Source of the DNA: Hyphomonadaceae bacterium
GTDB taxonomy: Bacteria; Pseudomonadota; Alphaproteobacteria; Caulobacterales; Aquidulcibacteraceae
Direction: 5' to 3'
Assembly (NCBI GenBank): GCA_025458365.1
Contig: JALOSP010000041.1
Location: forward strand, 1-8,187
Length of the DNA stretch: 8,187 nucleotides
The notes under the pieces were generated by a model. The model was given only the letters and a program-made list of their open reading frames with translations, did no database searches and was not told the DNA's origin. A program made the position numbers and the translations under genes. Positions within the stretch are counted from its first letter, which is position 1, and every line of letters begins with the position of its first letter. This document shows positions 7,727 to 8,187 of this stretch, in pieces.

Positions 7727-8187
7727 TCACCCGGCGCGGCGGATCGGTTCCACGTTGGCTGGCAGCACTTCAGCGAGCTGGCTGGCTTCGACGGGCTTGG
7801 GCGCGCCAAACAGATTGCCCTGGGCAAAACCGATGTCCAGCTCCAGCAGCTCCACCACCGTGCGCTCGCTTTCCACCCGGTCGGCGATCAGATCCACGCC
7901 ATAGCGGGCGAAGAGTGCCGTCACGTCGGTGGCGGCAAATTCGCGGTTCAGCCCTGTCACCGGCCGGGCATCCTCGCGCATCACCTGGCGGACCAGCACA
8001 TCGCCTGCGATCTTCACATAGCGCACGCCCATCCGTTCCAGTTTGCGCAGATCAAGGTCGATGGTGTCGCAGCGGTCGATGGAGAAGCGGTAGCCGATGT
8101 CGAACAGGCGGCCCAGATTGCGCTCGGCAGAAATCGACAGGGCCTCGAAGGCATCGCGCCCGAACTCGAAAATCAGCGATCCGGCCA
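7727..8187 (-). CDS. Degenerate EAL-domain protein, TipF-like (partial, N-terminus outside window)
   Basis: The frame is open to the window edge; the visible 153 residues are the C-terminal part of an EAL fold. Recognisable elements, in order, are LIFEFGRDAF, LGRLFDIGYRFSIDRCD, DLDLRKLERMGVRYVKIAGD, the helix-strand segment LFARYGVDLIADRVESE, and FAQGNLFGAPKPV, matching the usual QGYLFGxPxP end. EAL proteins normally hydrolyse cyclic di-GMP. Here the usual DDFGTG is IDRCD, KID is KIA, and AEGVE is ADRVE, so several metal and catalytic positions are changed. That fits a cyclic di-GMP receptor rather than a phosphodiesterase. The wording of these motifs resembles Caulobacter TipF, a membrane-anchored c-di-GMP receptor placing the new flagellum at the pole. 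That assignment rests on memory of the family and cannot be confirmed without the N-terminal membrane and coiled-coil part. The ATG at 8032 is internal, not the start, because conserved EAL sequence continues upstream of it. Confidence 0.75.
   Translation of the reverse strand, partial: AGSLIFEFGRDAFEALSISAERNLGRLFDIGYRFSIDRCDTIDLDLRKLERMGVRYVKIAGDVLVRQVMREDARPVTGLNREFAATDVTALFARYGVDLIADRVESERTVVELLELDIGFAQGNLFGAPKPVEASQLAEVLPANVEPIRRAG

Noticed and set aside
7030..7827. 265-codon minus-strand frame overlapping the kinase N-terminus, including the ATG at 7638 next to AGGAGG
   Set aside because: Its product lacks domain features and is Arg/Pro rich, whereas the overlapping kinase frame gives coherent membrane segments that continue into PAS and HisKA.
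7727..8032. Reading the EAL gene as a small 101-residue protein starting at ATG 8032
   Set aside because: The same frame stays open to the window edge and encodes conserved EAL-fold sequence upstream of that ATG, so the gene is a partial larger protein.

Overview
The window looks like ordinary chromosomal DNA from a GC-rich alphaproteobacterium. Three things point to the dimorphic, flagellated groups (Caulobacterales, Maricaulales, Hyphomonadales): the GreA N-terminus (MEKIPMT), the style of CarB and MurI, and a degenerate EAL protein resembling the polar flagellar regulator TipF of Caulobacter. This placement is inferred from protein character, not from a database search.

All five genes lie on the minus strand, so transcription runs from high to low coordinates. 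In that order they are: the C-terminal part of a degenerate EAL-domain, TipF-like protein (cut by the window end); a roughly 1030-residue membrane-bound hybrid sensor histidine kinase with three PAS-like regions and a receiver; murI (glutamate racemase, peptidoglycan precursor synthesis); carB (carbamoyl-phosphate synthase large subunit, arginine and pyrimidine synthesis); and the N-terminal part of greA (transcript-cleavage factor, cut by the window start). Coding density is high. The largest gaps are about 95-105 bases.

Kinase and murI are separated by only 6 bases and probably share a transcript, which ends at a good intrinsic terminator at 3646-3680. carB follows that terminator after a very short leader. 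A second, weaker terminator-like hairpin (324-349) separates carB from greA. The window therefore holds perhaps three transcriptional segments: (EAL)-kinase-murI, carB, and greA, with possible read-through between them.

I see no mobile elements, CRISPR arrays, tRNA or rRNA genes, prophage genes or obvious defence system. The points worth a second look are modest: loss of catalytic EAL residues, a 15-base imperfect direct repeat just upstream of the kinase, a non-ATG kinase start, and the two hairpins placed almost on top of the carB and greA starts.
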